The notes beneath the pieces were generated by a model, which saw nothing but the letters and a program-made list of their open reading frames with translations, searched no databases and was not told the DNA's origin. DNA of 62,446 bases from an uncultured Chlorobiaceae bacterium (lineage in GTDB: Bacteria > Bacteroidota > Chlorobiia > Chlorobiales > Chlorobiaceae), in contig CAIWUU010000070.1 of the NCBI GenBank assembly GCA_903915955.1, forward strand, positions 1-62,446, read 5' to 3'. A program made the translations under genes and the position numbers. Of this stretch, positions 39,893 through 48,494 are shown one piece after another; positions within the stretch are counted from its first letter, which is position 1, and each line of letters begins with the position of its first letter.

Positions 39893-40993
39893 CTATGGGC
39901 GATTGCGCTGCTCAAGCCCGGAGGCTTTCCGGCCCGCTCTTTCGAACTCCGGCGCTCCACCGCTCTGCAGGCGCTGCGCCAGATCCAGAGAGCGGCCGAG
40001 CAGGGCACGCGCACCATCATGCAGCTTTTTGTTGTGCTTGACCATCTCAACGTTGCGCTCCATGTCTTCCGCCGTCCAGCCGCGACTGTGAGCAATGAAC
40101 GGAAATTGTGGAAAGTGCATACCCAGTTCGCCAAAGAACAGCATCATCTGCCCTGCGACGGCCTGAATATTGTCCTGACCTCCAGTTACTATGAACCCCG
40201 CAACTTTGTTCTTCAGCATGACGCGGTTCTTCAGCGTGATTTGGTTCTGCACCGTGTTCAGGCGCTCCGCCATCTTGAAGTATAATGAACTCGCCGCACC
40301 CCAGCGGATGGGTGTCGCAATCAGAACGACGTCCGCCCAGAATACCAGGTTCTCATAGACCGCGTGCATGCCGTCAGCCGGGTCCATCTGTGAGATGCTG
40401 CACGGCCAGGTACAAGCCTGCGCGCTTTTGGAGTAGTAACCTTCGCAGGCACGAAAGGAAAGCTCACGCAGCTTGACCATGCGTGTCTCCAAGGAGTGGT
40501 CCATTCGCGCGTGTTCGAGAGCACTTTCTAACAGCGCCTCGGAAGTCGAATAGCGTGGGTTGTTGTTGTCCATGACCGTGGTCGAGATACCCAGTACGCG
40601 AAGCGCCCCGGGCTCGCGTCGCGTATCGCGATCAAGCGGATGCGGCGCATGCGCCAGCTTCTGCCGATCGGTAGCTGGCATCTCGCGTATCAGAAGCCGA
40701 CCCTCCTCCACCTTGAATTCGAAACGGGGCACACGGTCCTCCTCAAAGCCGGGTTCTCCTTCGCCTGAAATGCGATGGAACTTCCAGTAGTGCCATGGGC
40801 AGACGATGTAGTCACCGTCAATGGTGCCCTGCCCAAGCGGTCCGCCCGCGTGATTGCAGGCACCATGGATCGCCCCAAAGCTTCCATCAACGCATGACAG
40901 CGCAATCTTCGTGCGACCTACCACTATCTGCTGGAGTGGCTTCTTCGACAGCTCGGCCGCTTCCCCCACGTCGTGCCACCTCTCTTCATTCAT
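39893..40993 (-). CDS. Rieske ferredoxin-flavodoxin fusion (FMN reductase-like)
   Basis: A 366-residue two-domain protein. Residues 1-110 are a Rieske [2Fe-2S] domain with ligands C46-x-H48 (ACNHAGGPLG) and C65-x2-H68 (CPWHYW). Residues about 130-340 match NADPH-dependent FMN reductase/flavodoxin-like proteins (VLGISTTVMDNNN...STSEALLESALEHA, IATPIRWGAASSLYFKMAERL). The linker is charged. It could shuttle electrons to or from an oxygenase or reductase, but the partner is not here. The gene is visibly GC-richer than its neighbours, with codon use unlike the flanking genes, which suggests transfer. Confidence 0.85.
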   Translation of the reverse strand: MNEERWHDVGEAAELSKKPLQQIVVGRTKIALSCVDGSFGAIHGACNHAGGPLGQGTIDGDYIVCPWHYWKFHRISGEGEPGFEEDRVPRFEFKVEEGRLLIREMPATDRQKLAHAPHPLDRDTRREPGALRVLGISTTVMDNNNPRYSTSEALLESALEHARMDHSLETRMVKLRELSFRACEGYYSKSAQACTWPCSISQMDPADGMHAVYENLVFWADVVLIATPIRWGAASSLYFKMAERLNTVQNQITLKNRVMLKNKVAGFIVTGGQDNIQAVAGQMMLFFGELGMHFPQFPFIAHSRGWTAEDMERNVEMVKHNKKLHDGARALLGRSLDLAQRLQSGGAPEFERAGRKASGLEQRNRP

Positions 40994-41436
40994 CGGTACT
41001 TCCTCAACCGTTCCGGCATCCGGCTAACCATAATTAAATGGATCTGCCGAAACTGCGAATTTTTGAAATTTCTGCATTGCTTGCCTTGTCACTAACAATA
41101 CCTTACTGAAAGTATAGCGAAATAATGTCTGGCCTTCAAAATAGCACAGCAGTAAATATCTGATAACTACTCCGCAACGTGCCTGCTTCCAGCAGTCTCC
41201 TGCTACAATAAAGCGAGCTGTAATCAGATGGTGGACACAACAGTGGTTATACAGAATTGGAGAAACGGCTGTCAGGGAGTGAATCAAAACATGCTCATCG
41301 ATCGCTCTGCAATTTTGCTCAACAGCATACTCGTCGCTTCCTTTTGGCGGATTATAAAATATATATCTCGCCAAAACGGTGATTATTTGTTATCTTTGGC
41401 CATATATAGGCTTTATTATATATAATATAGGCGGTT
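40994..41436. other. intergenic region carrying the ATPase control repeat
   Basis: No gene is supported; the overlapping short frames look random. The right part is AT-rich, with the inverted repeat at 41342-41376 and a TATAAT at 41421-41426 close to the ATPase start. The left part is the upstream region of the Rieske fusion gene. Confidence 0.5.
41342..41376. promoter_or_regulatory. TTTTGGCG...CGCCAAAA inverted repeat upstream of the ATPase gene
   Basis: Perfect 8-bp arms TTTTGGCG (41342-41349) and CGCCAAAA (41369-41376) flank a 19-bp AT-only-rich spacer containing TATAAA. It ends 60 bp before the ATPase start codon. The placement over a promoter-like sequence suggests an operator, possibly for autoregulation. 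The same words recur after the gene in the opposite order. Confidence 0.65.
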
Positions 41437-42894
41437 ATGAGCATAATAAATATTTCTGGAAGAAAAGCAGAAATTAACCTGTTACAGCAAGCATTATCAT
41501 CGGCAAATCCCGAATTCATTGCTGTTTATGGGCGTCGTCGAGTAGGAAAGACCTGGCTCGTAAGGGAGTTTTTTGATGACGCACTATGCTTTGAGCTTAC
41601 CGGCATACATCGTGCTTCGCTGAACGATCAGTTAGCTAACTTTGCCCACGCGCTTGGCAAGGCTGCAGGAGTGTCGCTCTTGCCACAGCGCCCATCGACA
41701 TGGTTTGAGGCATTTGCTCAGCTTGAACAGTTTCTCGATGATCTGCTTTCTCAAGAGGCAGAAATGAAGAGAGTTGTTTTTTTTGATGAATTGCCCTGGC
41801 TGAACACTCCTCGCTCAAAATTTTTATCAGCCCTGGAGCATTTCTGGAACAGTTACGGATCGCGCAAAAATAATCTTGTTCTTGTTGTCTGCGGTTCTGC
41901 TGCATCGTGGATATTGCAACATATTGTGCGCGCAAAGGGTGGTCTTCATAACCGCCTTACCCGGCAAATCCGTCTTTCTCCATTTACTCTTGCCGAAACA
42001 GAGGAGTTTCTTCTGCATCGAGGCATCAACCTCACCCGCTATCAAATTATTGAACTCTTTATGGTTATGGGTGGAGTTCCCTTCTACCTGATGCAAGCAG
42101 AGCCCGGTTATTCAGCAGCACAAATTATTGACAAGGTCTGTTTTTCAGCAACCGGGTTGTTACGATCAGAGTATGACCAGTTATTTGCATCGCTCTTTGC
42201 CGAAAGTGAACATCATAATAAAATCGTCTCGTTGCTGGCCAAAAAGCATAGTGGCATGAGCAGAAACGAGATTGTTGCTGCCTCACATATTACAACAGGT
42301 GGAAGGCTTACTGATATTCTTGAGGAACTGGAAGCATCAGGATTTATCGAGTCGCGCATTCCATTCGGGAAAAAAGAGCATGATATCATTTATCGCCTTA
42401 CCGATGAGTTTACAATCTTTTACTTTGCATGGCTTAAACCTCTCGGCAAAAAAATAACGGAGCAGGGATACTGGATGTCGCGTCAAAGTGATCCGGCGAG
42501 AACGGCTTGGTCTGGTTTTGCTTTTGACACCCTTTGCATCAAGCATGTTCGAGCGTTGAAAGCGGCACTGGGAATTGCCGAAGTGCAAACAAGTGATGCT
42601 CCATGGCGTTATATGCCTGTTAAAGAGTCACCTCCTGGGGGTGCACAGATTGATTTGCTGATCGATCGGCGTGATGCAACGATCAACATCTGTGAGATCA
42701 AATTTTATCAAGGCGAATTTACTCTTGATGCTGCTTACGCTCATGAACTGGGTCGAAAAATAAATGTTTTCCGCCAGGTAACCGGTACACGGAAAAATAT
42801 CTTTCTCACCATGATTACCACGTATGGCGTAACCAATAACGCCTATCGAAAAGAGCTGGTATCGAATGTTCTTACACTGGATGCACTGTTCTGA
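41437..42894 (+). CDS. AAA-type ATPase with C-terminal DUF234 (archaeal-ATPase family)
   Basis: A 485-residue protein. The P-loop GRRRVGKT lies at about residues 31-38, the Walker B VVFFDELPWLN near 110, and the sensor region VVCGSAASWIL follows. The second half has a winged-helix part (IVSLLAKKHSGMSRNEIVAAS...) and the DUF234 nuclease-like domain (FAFDTLCIKHVRALK, IDLLIDRRDATINICEIKFYQGEF), whose D...E-x-K pattern resembles PDDEXK. Such genes are common, mobile-looking and of unknown role. A broken second copy lies at 48236-48403. Confidence 0.85.
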   Translation: MSIINISGRKAEINLLQQALSSANPEFIAVYGRRRVGKTWLVREFFDDALCFELTGIHRASLNDQLANFAHALGKAAGVSLLPQRPSTWFEAFAQLEQFLDDLLSQEAEMKRVVFFDELPWLNTPRSKFLSALEHFWNSYGSRKNNLVLVVCGSAASWILQHIVRAKGGLHNRLTRQIRLSPFTLAETEEFLLHRGINLTRYQIIELFMVMGGVPFYLMQAEPGYSAAQIIDKVCFSATGLLRSEYDQLFASLFAESEHHNKIVSLLAKKHSGMSRNEIVAASHITTGGRLTDILEELEASGFIESRIPFGKKEHDIIYRLTDEFTIFYFAWLKPLGKKITEQGYWMSRQSDPARTAWSGFAFDTLCIKHVRALKAALGIAEVQTSDAPWRYMPVKESPPGGAQIDLLIDRRDATINICEIKFYQGEFTLDAAYAHELGRKINVFRQVTGTRKNIFLTMITTYGVTNNAYRKELVSNVLTLDALF

Positions 42895-42937
42895 ATAACG
42901 GTAACCCCTCTATTTTTCGCGGATAAAAGCTTTATTG

Positions 42938-42971
42938 CGCCAAAACACCTGTTTCAGGTTCGCTTTTGGCG
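42938..42971. repeat. CGCCAAAA...TTTTGGCG inverted repeat after the ATPase gene
   Basis: Arms CGCCAAAA (42938-42945) and TTTTGGCG (42964-42971) flank an 18-bp spacer, 43 bp past the ATPase stop. The same 8-bp words occur before the gene in reversed order, so the gene is bracketed. The following DNA to about 43034 is repeated with changes at 48404-48494. Confidence 0.7.
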
Positions 42972-43068
42972 ACTTATACGTTCAATAATAGCTAATACGC
43001 GGCTGAAAAATCAGTTTTATCCTCTTATTTTATCGTACAGCCCGTTCCGTATCCAAAACATACACATC

Positions 43069-43791
43069 ATGACACAACACGATTTTCCAGATGAGTTGCT
43101 TGCCTTCATCTCCGACAGTGAGATGGCCGAGCTTCAGGATTTTCTTGATTCCGATACCGTGCCTGACGGTGCAATGATTCTTGAGTCTCTCGACGGTTTT
43201 CTTGCTGCGCTGGTTATTGGGCCAGCATCTGTTCCGACAGAAACATGGATGCCTTTGGTGTGGGATATGCCCGATGGTCGTGAAACTCCTGCATTTGAAT
43301 CCGTTGATCAGGCGAACAGAATGACAAAGCTCGTCCTGAAAATGAAGGAGAGCCTCACAATATTCTTTGCCAGTTCTACTGAATTATACTGTCCATTGTG
43401 CATGGAGATTGAACTTGAGAACGAAGAGATCTACAACGATTTTATAAAGTTGTGGGCGACCGGATTTATGGCGGGAATATACTGTAATGAAAATAACTGG
43501 AAACCGATGCTTGACAATGAGGACTTTTTTGAGGAATTCTTAATGCCAATTTATCTGCTTAGTCCCTTTGCAAACAACACCCCGCCACTGCCAACAAAAA
43601 CATTCAATGTGATCAGAGATCTCATTCCTGAATATGTGAACGAGATCCGCAAATTCTGGCTGCCTCGGCACCGGCAAGAAATGGCAAGGGAAAAAGGGGT
43701 AGTGATTGCCAACGAAGCAGACCGGATTGGCCGCAATGAGCCATGCCCTTGTGGCAGCGGGAAGAAGTTTAAGAAGTGTTGCGGGAAGTGA
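43069..43791 (+). CDS. UPF0149/YecA-like protein with C-terminal SEC-C motif (copy 1)
   Basis: A 240-residue protein. The N-terminal helical UPF0149 domain begins with [22 protein letters not shown] and includes MPLVWDM and WATGFMAGI. The last 22 residues form the SEC-C zinc motif, [20 protein letters not shown], which in SecA binds zinc and SecB or the ribosome. The role is unknown. A paralogue of equal length lies at 47505-48227; the two share their layout and almost the same C terminus. Confidence 0.92.
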   Translation: MTQHDFPDELLAFISDSEMAELQDFLDSDTVPDGAMILESLDGFLAALVIGPASVPTETWMPLVWDMPDGRETPAFESVDQANRMTKLVLKMKESLTIFFASSTELYCPLCMEIELENEEIYNDFIKLWATGFMAGIYCNENNWKPMLDNEDFFEEFLMPIYLLSPFANNTPPLPTKTFNVIRDLIPEYVNEIRKFWLPRHRQEMAREKGVVIANEADRIGRNEPCPCGSGKKFKKCCGK

Positions 43792-44043
43792 TGGTTCCTG
43801 CCATTCGGTGCGCCCCCGACAAATTATTGACAGTATTTCTCTATTTTGCCTTATTGAGTCTATCGGTATATGTTGTACCCTTATTGTACTCTATATGCGT
43901 CGAATAATTGCTCGGTTCATTTTTCAGTAAGTCAGAATAGGAATTTTGTGATGACGGACTGTAAAAGGTTATAAAAATTATAGTTGTCCTATAAGTAAAT
44001 CGTACGCACGAAATTCTTTTTATGAAAAAGAACGATTTAAATC

Positions 44044-44295
44044 ATGCCCCCGGTTAAATTTCAACAGCTCTCAAATTTTATCTGGTTGGTTGCCGAACTG
44101 CTGCGCGGGCCTTACCGTCTGCTTCTGTACGAAGGGGTGATGTTGCCGCTTACGGTACTGCTCTGCTTCGACTGTGTGCTGGAGCCAACCAAAGAGAGAA
44201 CTCTGAACAGACACGCAGAGCTTACTGCCAAGGAGTTGCCCGGTATTGAAGCGATCCTGAATAACCTGGATTTGCTGAAGGAGGTGACGGAATGA
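44044..44295 (+). pseudogene. N-terminal fragment of a type I hsdM fused to unrelated tail
   Basis: An 83-codon frame. The first ~55 residues (FIWLVAELLRGPYR...VMLPLTVLLCFDCVLEPTKE) match the N-terminal helical region of type I methyltransferase M subunits, which normally read NFIWSIADLLRG...LPFTVLRRLDCVLEPTK. The SAM and NPPF motifs are missing. The tail (ELTAKELPGIEAILNNLDLLKEVTE) does not resemble HsdM and overlaps the next gene by 4 nt. It therefore appears to be a chimera created by a deletion that joined hsdM to the upstream part of the AlbA_2 gene region. Confidence 0.75.
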
Positions 44296-46154
44296 ATGCG
44301 CTGGAGCTGCTCGAGCGCCTAAACCTTCTTGATGAAAATGAAAGCATCGAAGCGAAGCAGGCGCGTGAGATCGGAAAATCGGTTCTTGAAACTGTTTGTG
44401 CTTTCTCGAACGAACCTGGTTTGGGCGGCGGCTGGATACTTCTTGGCGTGATTCGCGAAGAGTTAGCATTGTTTCCTGCCTATGAGACCCAAGGTCTCGA
44501 AAATCCTGATAAGATCAGCGCTGATCTGGCAAGTCAGGCAGCCTGTGTCTTCAACCAACCCTTGCGGCTGGAAATCAACACCGAAATTCTTGGCGGAAAT
44601 ATAGTTGTCGTCGTTTTCGTTCCAGAAGCGCCATCGCAGGATAAACCCATTTATTTTAAAGCTCAGGGCCTTCCCAGAGGTGCGTTTCGGCGTATCGGAA
44701 GCACAGACCAACGTTGTACCGAAGATGACTTGATCATACTATATCAAGGCCGCCAGCAGGAAAGCTTTGATTCCGGTTTATTGCCAGATGCCAGTTTTGA
44801 TGATTTCTCCCCCGAAGCCATTGCTGACTTTCGTCTGGCTCGTCGGGAGGTCAATCCTGATGCAGAAGAACTGCGTTGGAGTGACAATGAACTGATGCAA
44901 GCTCTTGGTTGTTTGCGTCGCAATGAGCAAGCGCAGTGGGTGCCAACTGTAGCCGGGCTGCTTCTCTTTGGTAATTCGGTCGCCTTGCGTCGTAGTTTTC
45001 CGATGACTCGGGTTGATTATATCAGAGTTCCAGGTCGTGAATGGGTACCTGACCCCGAACGTCGTTTCGATACTATCGAGATGCGTGATTCTCTGTTTCG
45101 GCTTATCCGTCGGGCCCAAGCGGCTATTCTTGATGATTTGCCCAAGGCCTTTGGGCTGGAAGAAGGTGCTTTGCAGCGTCAGGATATGCCGGTTGTTCCA
45201 CAGCGGGTCATTCGAGAGGCCGTGGTTAATGCTCTGATGCACCGCAGCTACCGGAGTTATGCACCGGTGCAGATCATCCGTTACTCAAACCGCATTGAAA
45301 TCCGTAACCCCGGTTTTTCGCTCAAGTCGCCGGAACACCTTGGAGAGCCGGGTTCGTTGCCTCGCAATCCAAGAATTGCTGCCGCCTTACACGATACTCG
45401 CTTTGCTGAGACGAAGGGCAGCGGCGTGCGTGTCATGCGCGAAATGTGCGAACAAGCGGGGCTGGCCCCACCCTTGTTCGAATCTGACCGAGCCAATGAT
45501 CAATTCATCGTTCGTCTCTTTTTTCATCACTTTCTTGGACCGGAGGATTTGCAATGGCTTGCCCGATTCAAAGATTTGAGCCTTTCTGATGCTGAGGCGC
45601 GGGCACTGGTTGTTACCCGAGAAGTCGGAGCTATAGATAATGCGACTTACCGCGAAATTAACAAGGTTGACTCTCTAACTGCTAGTCATGCGTTAAAAAA
45701 GCTGCGTGATGCTTCGTTGCTCGTTCAAAAAGGGCGCGGTTCAGCTACCTGGTATCAGCCTACCGAATGGTTTCTTGGGACAACGACAGATTTATCTGCT
45801 AACCCGAGTGGCTTATCCAGTAACCCTGGCACCTTATCCAGTAACCCAGGTGTCTTATCCAGTAACCCTAAGCGTTGTGCAATTCTGAATGAATTGCCTG
45901 GTGAACTTGCTGCCCGTGTTGGTGCCTTGGGCAAACGACGGCCGCCTGAAGAGGTATGCGAACTTGTCGTTGCATTGTGTCGTCAACGAATTTTTCGTGT
46001 TGAGGAACTGGCGAGCCTGCTTGCACGTACTCCGGAAACTGTTCGTCAGAGCTATCTTCGTCCGCTTTTGCTTGCTGGGCGTATTTCAATGATCCGCCCT
46101 GAGGTGCCCAATGATCCGGAACAGGCGTATCGAACGGTGGCGGGAAAAGCATGA
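44292..46154 (+). CDS. AlbA_2 (Schlafen AAA_4) domain ATP-binding protein
   Basis: A 620-residue protein. The N-terminal AlbA_2/AAA_4 domain (ESIEAKQA...GGGWILLGV...GLENPDKI) is followed by an HATPase_c_4-like segment with REAVVNALMHRSYRSYAPVQIIRY, NPGF and GSGVRVMREMC. C-terminal winged-helix parts follow. Proteins of this kind are often annotated as transcriptional regulators and are frequent in defence islands and type I R-M loci. A heptad repeat separates the helices near residue 505. The gene is intact between two hsd fragments. Confidence 0.85.
   Translation: MNALELLERLNLLDENESIEAKQAREIGKSVLETVCAFSNEPGLGGGWILLGVIREELALFPAYETQGLENPDKISADLASQAACVFNQPLRLEINTEILGGNIVVVVFVPEAPSQDKPIYFKAQGLPRGAFRRIGSTDQRCTEDDLIILYQGRQQESFDSGLLPDASFDDFSPEAIADFRLARREVNPDAEELRWSDNELMQALGCLRRNEQAQWVPTVAGLLLFGNSVALRRSFPMTRVDYIRVPGREWVPDPERRFDTIEMRDSLFRLIRRAQAAILDDLPKAFGLEEGALQRQDMPVVPQRVIREAVVNALMHRSYRSYAPVQIIRYSNRIEIRNPGFSLKSPEHLGEPGSLPRNPRIAAALHDTRFAETKGSGVRVMREMCEQAGLAPPLFESDRANDQFIVRLFFHHFLGPEDLQWLARFKDLSLSDAEARALVVTREVGAIDNATYREINKVDSLTASHALKKLRDASLLVQKGRGSATWYQPTEWFLGTTTDLSANPSGLSSNPGTLSSNPGVLSSNPKRCAILNELPGELAARVGALGKRRPPEEVCELVVALCRQRIFRVEELASLLARTPETVRQSYLRPLLLAGRISMIRPEVPNDPEQAYRTVAGKA
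45792..45875 (+). repeat. four 21-bp coding repeats (LSSNPGx)
   Basis: Four in-frame 21-bp units encode LSANPSG, LSSNPGT, LSSNPGV and LSSNPKR. The DNA core ttatccagtaaccc is nearly identical in the last three. It forms a linker between the two C-terminal helical parts of the AlbA_2-type protein and is prone to copy-number change. Confidence 0.9.
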
Positions 46155-46288
46155 TGTGTCGATATGGTACAGAAAACGGATTATTGCATTGTTGCTGAAG
46201 GTCAGAGAATGAGCACTAACACATTTATGTCACAATAGAAAAAGTGCTTTACTGCTACGCAGCAGCAAAAAACGGAATTCATGGTTGA

Positions 46289-47466
46289 GCATTTTTATCA
46301 GCGTACCCGGTAAAAGATAGGCGGTCAAAACTTGCCGAGGAGCGCGGAGAAGGGAGTAACAGTTATCTGCCGACGCGAAAATACGCAGTGATTATTGATG
46401 AGGCACATAGTTCGCAATCGGGCGAAACCGTCACTGAGCTTAAAGGTGTGCTGGGAGGCAGTGAGTTGCGCCAAAAAGCCAGGGAGATGGCCAAGGAAGA
46501 GGGCGAAGTGGAGCTGGAGCGTCTGTTTCGCTCCATGGCCAAGCGTGGATGTCAGCAACATATCAGCTTTTTTGCCTTTACCGCCACGCTGAAGCACAAG
46601 ACTTTAGCCATCTTTGGTCGAAATGGTGAGCCGTTTCACCGCTACACCATGCGGCAGGCAATTGAGGAAGGCTTCATCATGAATGTGTTGGCCAATTACG
46701 TGACCTACAAAACCTACTACCGGCTTATCAAAAAGGCGGAGGAGGACCCGAATGTGGAGCGCAAAAAGGCTGCCAAAGCACTGCCGATCACAAACAAATG
46801 AATGCAATTCTTGATGGTGCAGTTGCGCGGTTTCAGCACCTGCAAAACACGGAAGAGGAGGAGGCTGAGCTGTGGCGCGGCAAGGCCTAGGCTTTCCGCA
46901 ATCTGTACAGTTTTTTAAGCCAGGTGATTCCCTATCAGGACAGCGATTTAGAGAAGCTATTCACCTACTTGCGCCATCTGGCATTGAAGCTGCCAAAACG
47001 GAAGAGTGGCGCTGGATACCAGTTTGATGAAGAGGTTGAACTCGACTATTACCGTTTGCAGAAGATCAGTGAGGGTTCGAACAGTTTAAGTGAAGGCTTT
47101 GCCAAGCCACTTGATGGACCTCGCGAAGTGGGAAGCGGTATGGTGCATGAGGAGGAGGTGTCACTCTCCCGGCTCATTGATCTCATCAACGAGCGCTTTG
47201 GTGGTGACCTGAACGAAGCAGATCAACTCTTTTTCGATCAGATTGCAGAGGCGGCAAGTCAGAATGAAGCTCTCAAGAAGGCTGCCGGAGTCAATTCACT
47301 CGATAAATTTCAGCTTGTGTTCAGGCAAGTTCTGGAGTCATTGTTTATTGAGCGCATGGAACTCAACGAAGAACTTTTTGCCGACTTTATGGGTAAACCA
47401 GAATTGCAGGAGCTGGTGTCGAAGTGGCTGGGAAGTCAGGTTTATGAGCGAATGAGCGGAGGATAA
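46289..47466 (+). pseudogene. remnant of a type I restriction endonuclease R subunit (hsdR)
   Basis: Frame 46289-46801 encodes DRRSKLAEERGEGSNSYLPT, VIIDEAHSSQSGE (helicase motif II, DEAH), FTATLK and RQAIEEGFIMNVLANY, all typical of HsdR. A new frame from 46798 starts at ILDGAVARFQHLQ. It is broken by a TAG at 46888-46890 and continues as AFRNLYSFLSQVIPYQDSDLEKLF to 47466, the HsdR C-terminal helical region. The nuclease domain and motif I are absent, and the segment between the two frames, normally several hundred residues, is deleted. It cannot encode an active restriction subunit. Confidence 0.9.
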
Positions 47467-47504
47467 GGGAACCCTAAAGATTGCCAGCATAATAAACCAT
47501 CGCG

Positions 47505-48227
47505 ATGATGATACAGAATGAATTTTCAGACTACAGTCCGCTTTATATTACTGACAGTGAACGTGAGGAGCTTCAGGAGTTTCTTCTTTCGGATGATCTT
47601 CCTGAAGGAACCATGACCATTGATACTCTTGAGGGATTTTTTACTGCACTGATCATTAGCCCGGTAACCACTCATCCCAAGGCATGGTTTCCGTTGGTGT
47701 GGGATATGAGTGGTGGTGGAGAAGCAGCGAAATTTGAGAGTCTGGAACAGGCGAAGCGTATTACGGAACTGCTGACAAAGATGATGACCAGCATTGTTGT
47801 TATGTTGACGAATTCTCCTGATGATTACGTGCCACTTTCCGATACGATCAGGTATGAGAGTGATGAAATCAGGGATTCTTATAACAAACTATGGGCAACG
47901 GGATTTATGATCGGCGTTAGCCACAATCAAGCTGAGTGGGAACCGATCTTTTCAGATGAAACGGCCTCAGCCCTGTTGTCTGCGATTAGTGCGCTCAGCG
48001 TCAGGCCGGATGATTCTGTTCAGTTACCAACAAAGAAGTTCAGAGCGTTCTGGGAGATAGTGCCTGATTGTGTGCGGGCGCTCAATGAGTACTGGTGCCC
48101 TGTCCGGTGTAGTGAAACTGAAAGGGTAAAAGGGATGCTCCTGGGAACCCAAAGCGAGAAAGTTGGACGCAACGAGCCTTGTGCCTGCGGCAGTGGGAAG
48201 AAGTTCAAGAAATGCTGTGGGAAGTGA
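47505..48227 (+). CDS. UPF0149/YecA-like protein with SEC-C motif (copy 2)
   Basis: A 240-residue paralogue of the 43069 protein, with the same order of motifs: ITDSEREELQEFLLSDDLPEGTM, PLVWDMSGGGE, LWATGFMIGV, QLPTKKF and [20 protein letters not shown]. It differs at many positions, so the duplication is not recent or the copies came separately. It starts after an hsdR remnant and is followed at once by the broken ATPase copy. Confidence 0.92.
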   Translation: MMIQNEFSDYSPLYITDSEREELQEFLLSDDLPEGTMTIDTLEGFFTALIISPVTTHPKAWFPLVWDMSGGGEAAKFESLEQAKRITELLTKMMTSIVVMLTNSPDDYVPLSDTIRYESDEIRDSYNKLWATGFMIGVSHNQAEWEPIFSDETASALLSAISALSVRPDDSVQLPTKKFRAFWEIVPDCVRALNEYWCPVRCSETERVKGMLLGTQSEKVGRNEPCACGSGKKFKKCCGK

Positions 48228-48235
48228 GGTTTTTG

Positions 48236-48403
48236 CATCAGCATTTTTGCTCTTTCTGCCTGAAGCCCTTCGCTTTGTCCAGTTTCTCGATGCGATGCCA
48301 GACACGAAGAACGTTATATTTTTTGATGAATTGCCTTGGTTCAACATTCATCGATCAAAGTTTTTATCAGCCTTGGGATCGCGCAACAATAATCTTGTTC
48401 TTG
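48236..48403 (+). pseudogene. deleted second copy of the AAA/DUF234 ATPase
   Basis: The DNA encodes FLLFLPEALRFVQFLDAMPD, VIFFDELPWFNIHRSKFLSAL, GSRNNNLVL. It matches residues ~95-150 of the 41437 ATPase, including Walker B FFDELPW. The P-loop half is absent. A 21-bp gap removes the segment that in copy 1 reads EHFWNSY. After CTTGTTCTTG the sequence jumps directly to the 3' flank (CGCCAGAA...), so the rest of the gene has been lost. Confidence 0.8.
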
Positions 48404-48494
48404 CGCCAGAACACCTCTTGGGAGCGCTTTTGGCGACTTCTGCCATAATGGTTAATGCGCCGCCGACAGATCAGTCTTCTCCTCTTTTTTTATC
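48404..48494. repeat. second copy of the ATPase 3' flank
   Basis: It aligns with 42938-43034: CGCCAGAA (48404-48411) and TTTTGGCG (48428-48435) match the inverted repeat with one change. The following tract (ACTTCTGCC...CAGATCAGTCTTCTCC) parallels that of copy 1. The final codons of emrB (48452 onward, minus strand) lie inside this repeat. Confidence 0.75.

Noticed and set aside
41024-41374. A 116-codon minus-strand frame in the ATPase upstream region
   Set aside because: Crosses the inverted-repeat control region and shows no protein-like pattern.
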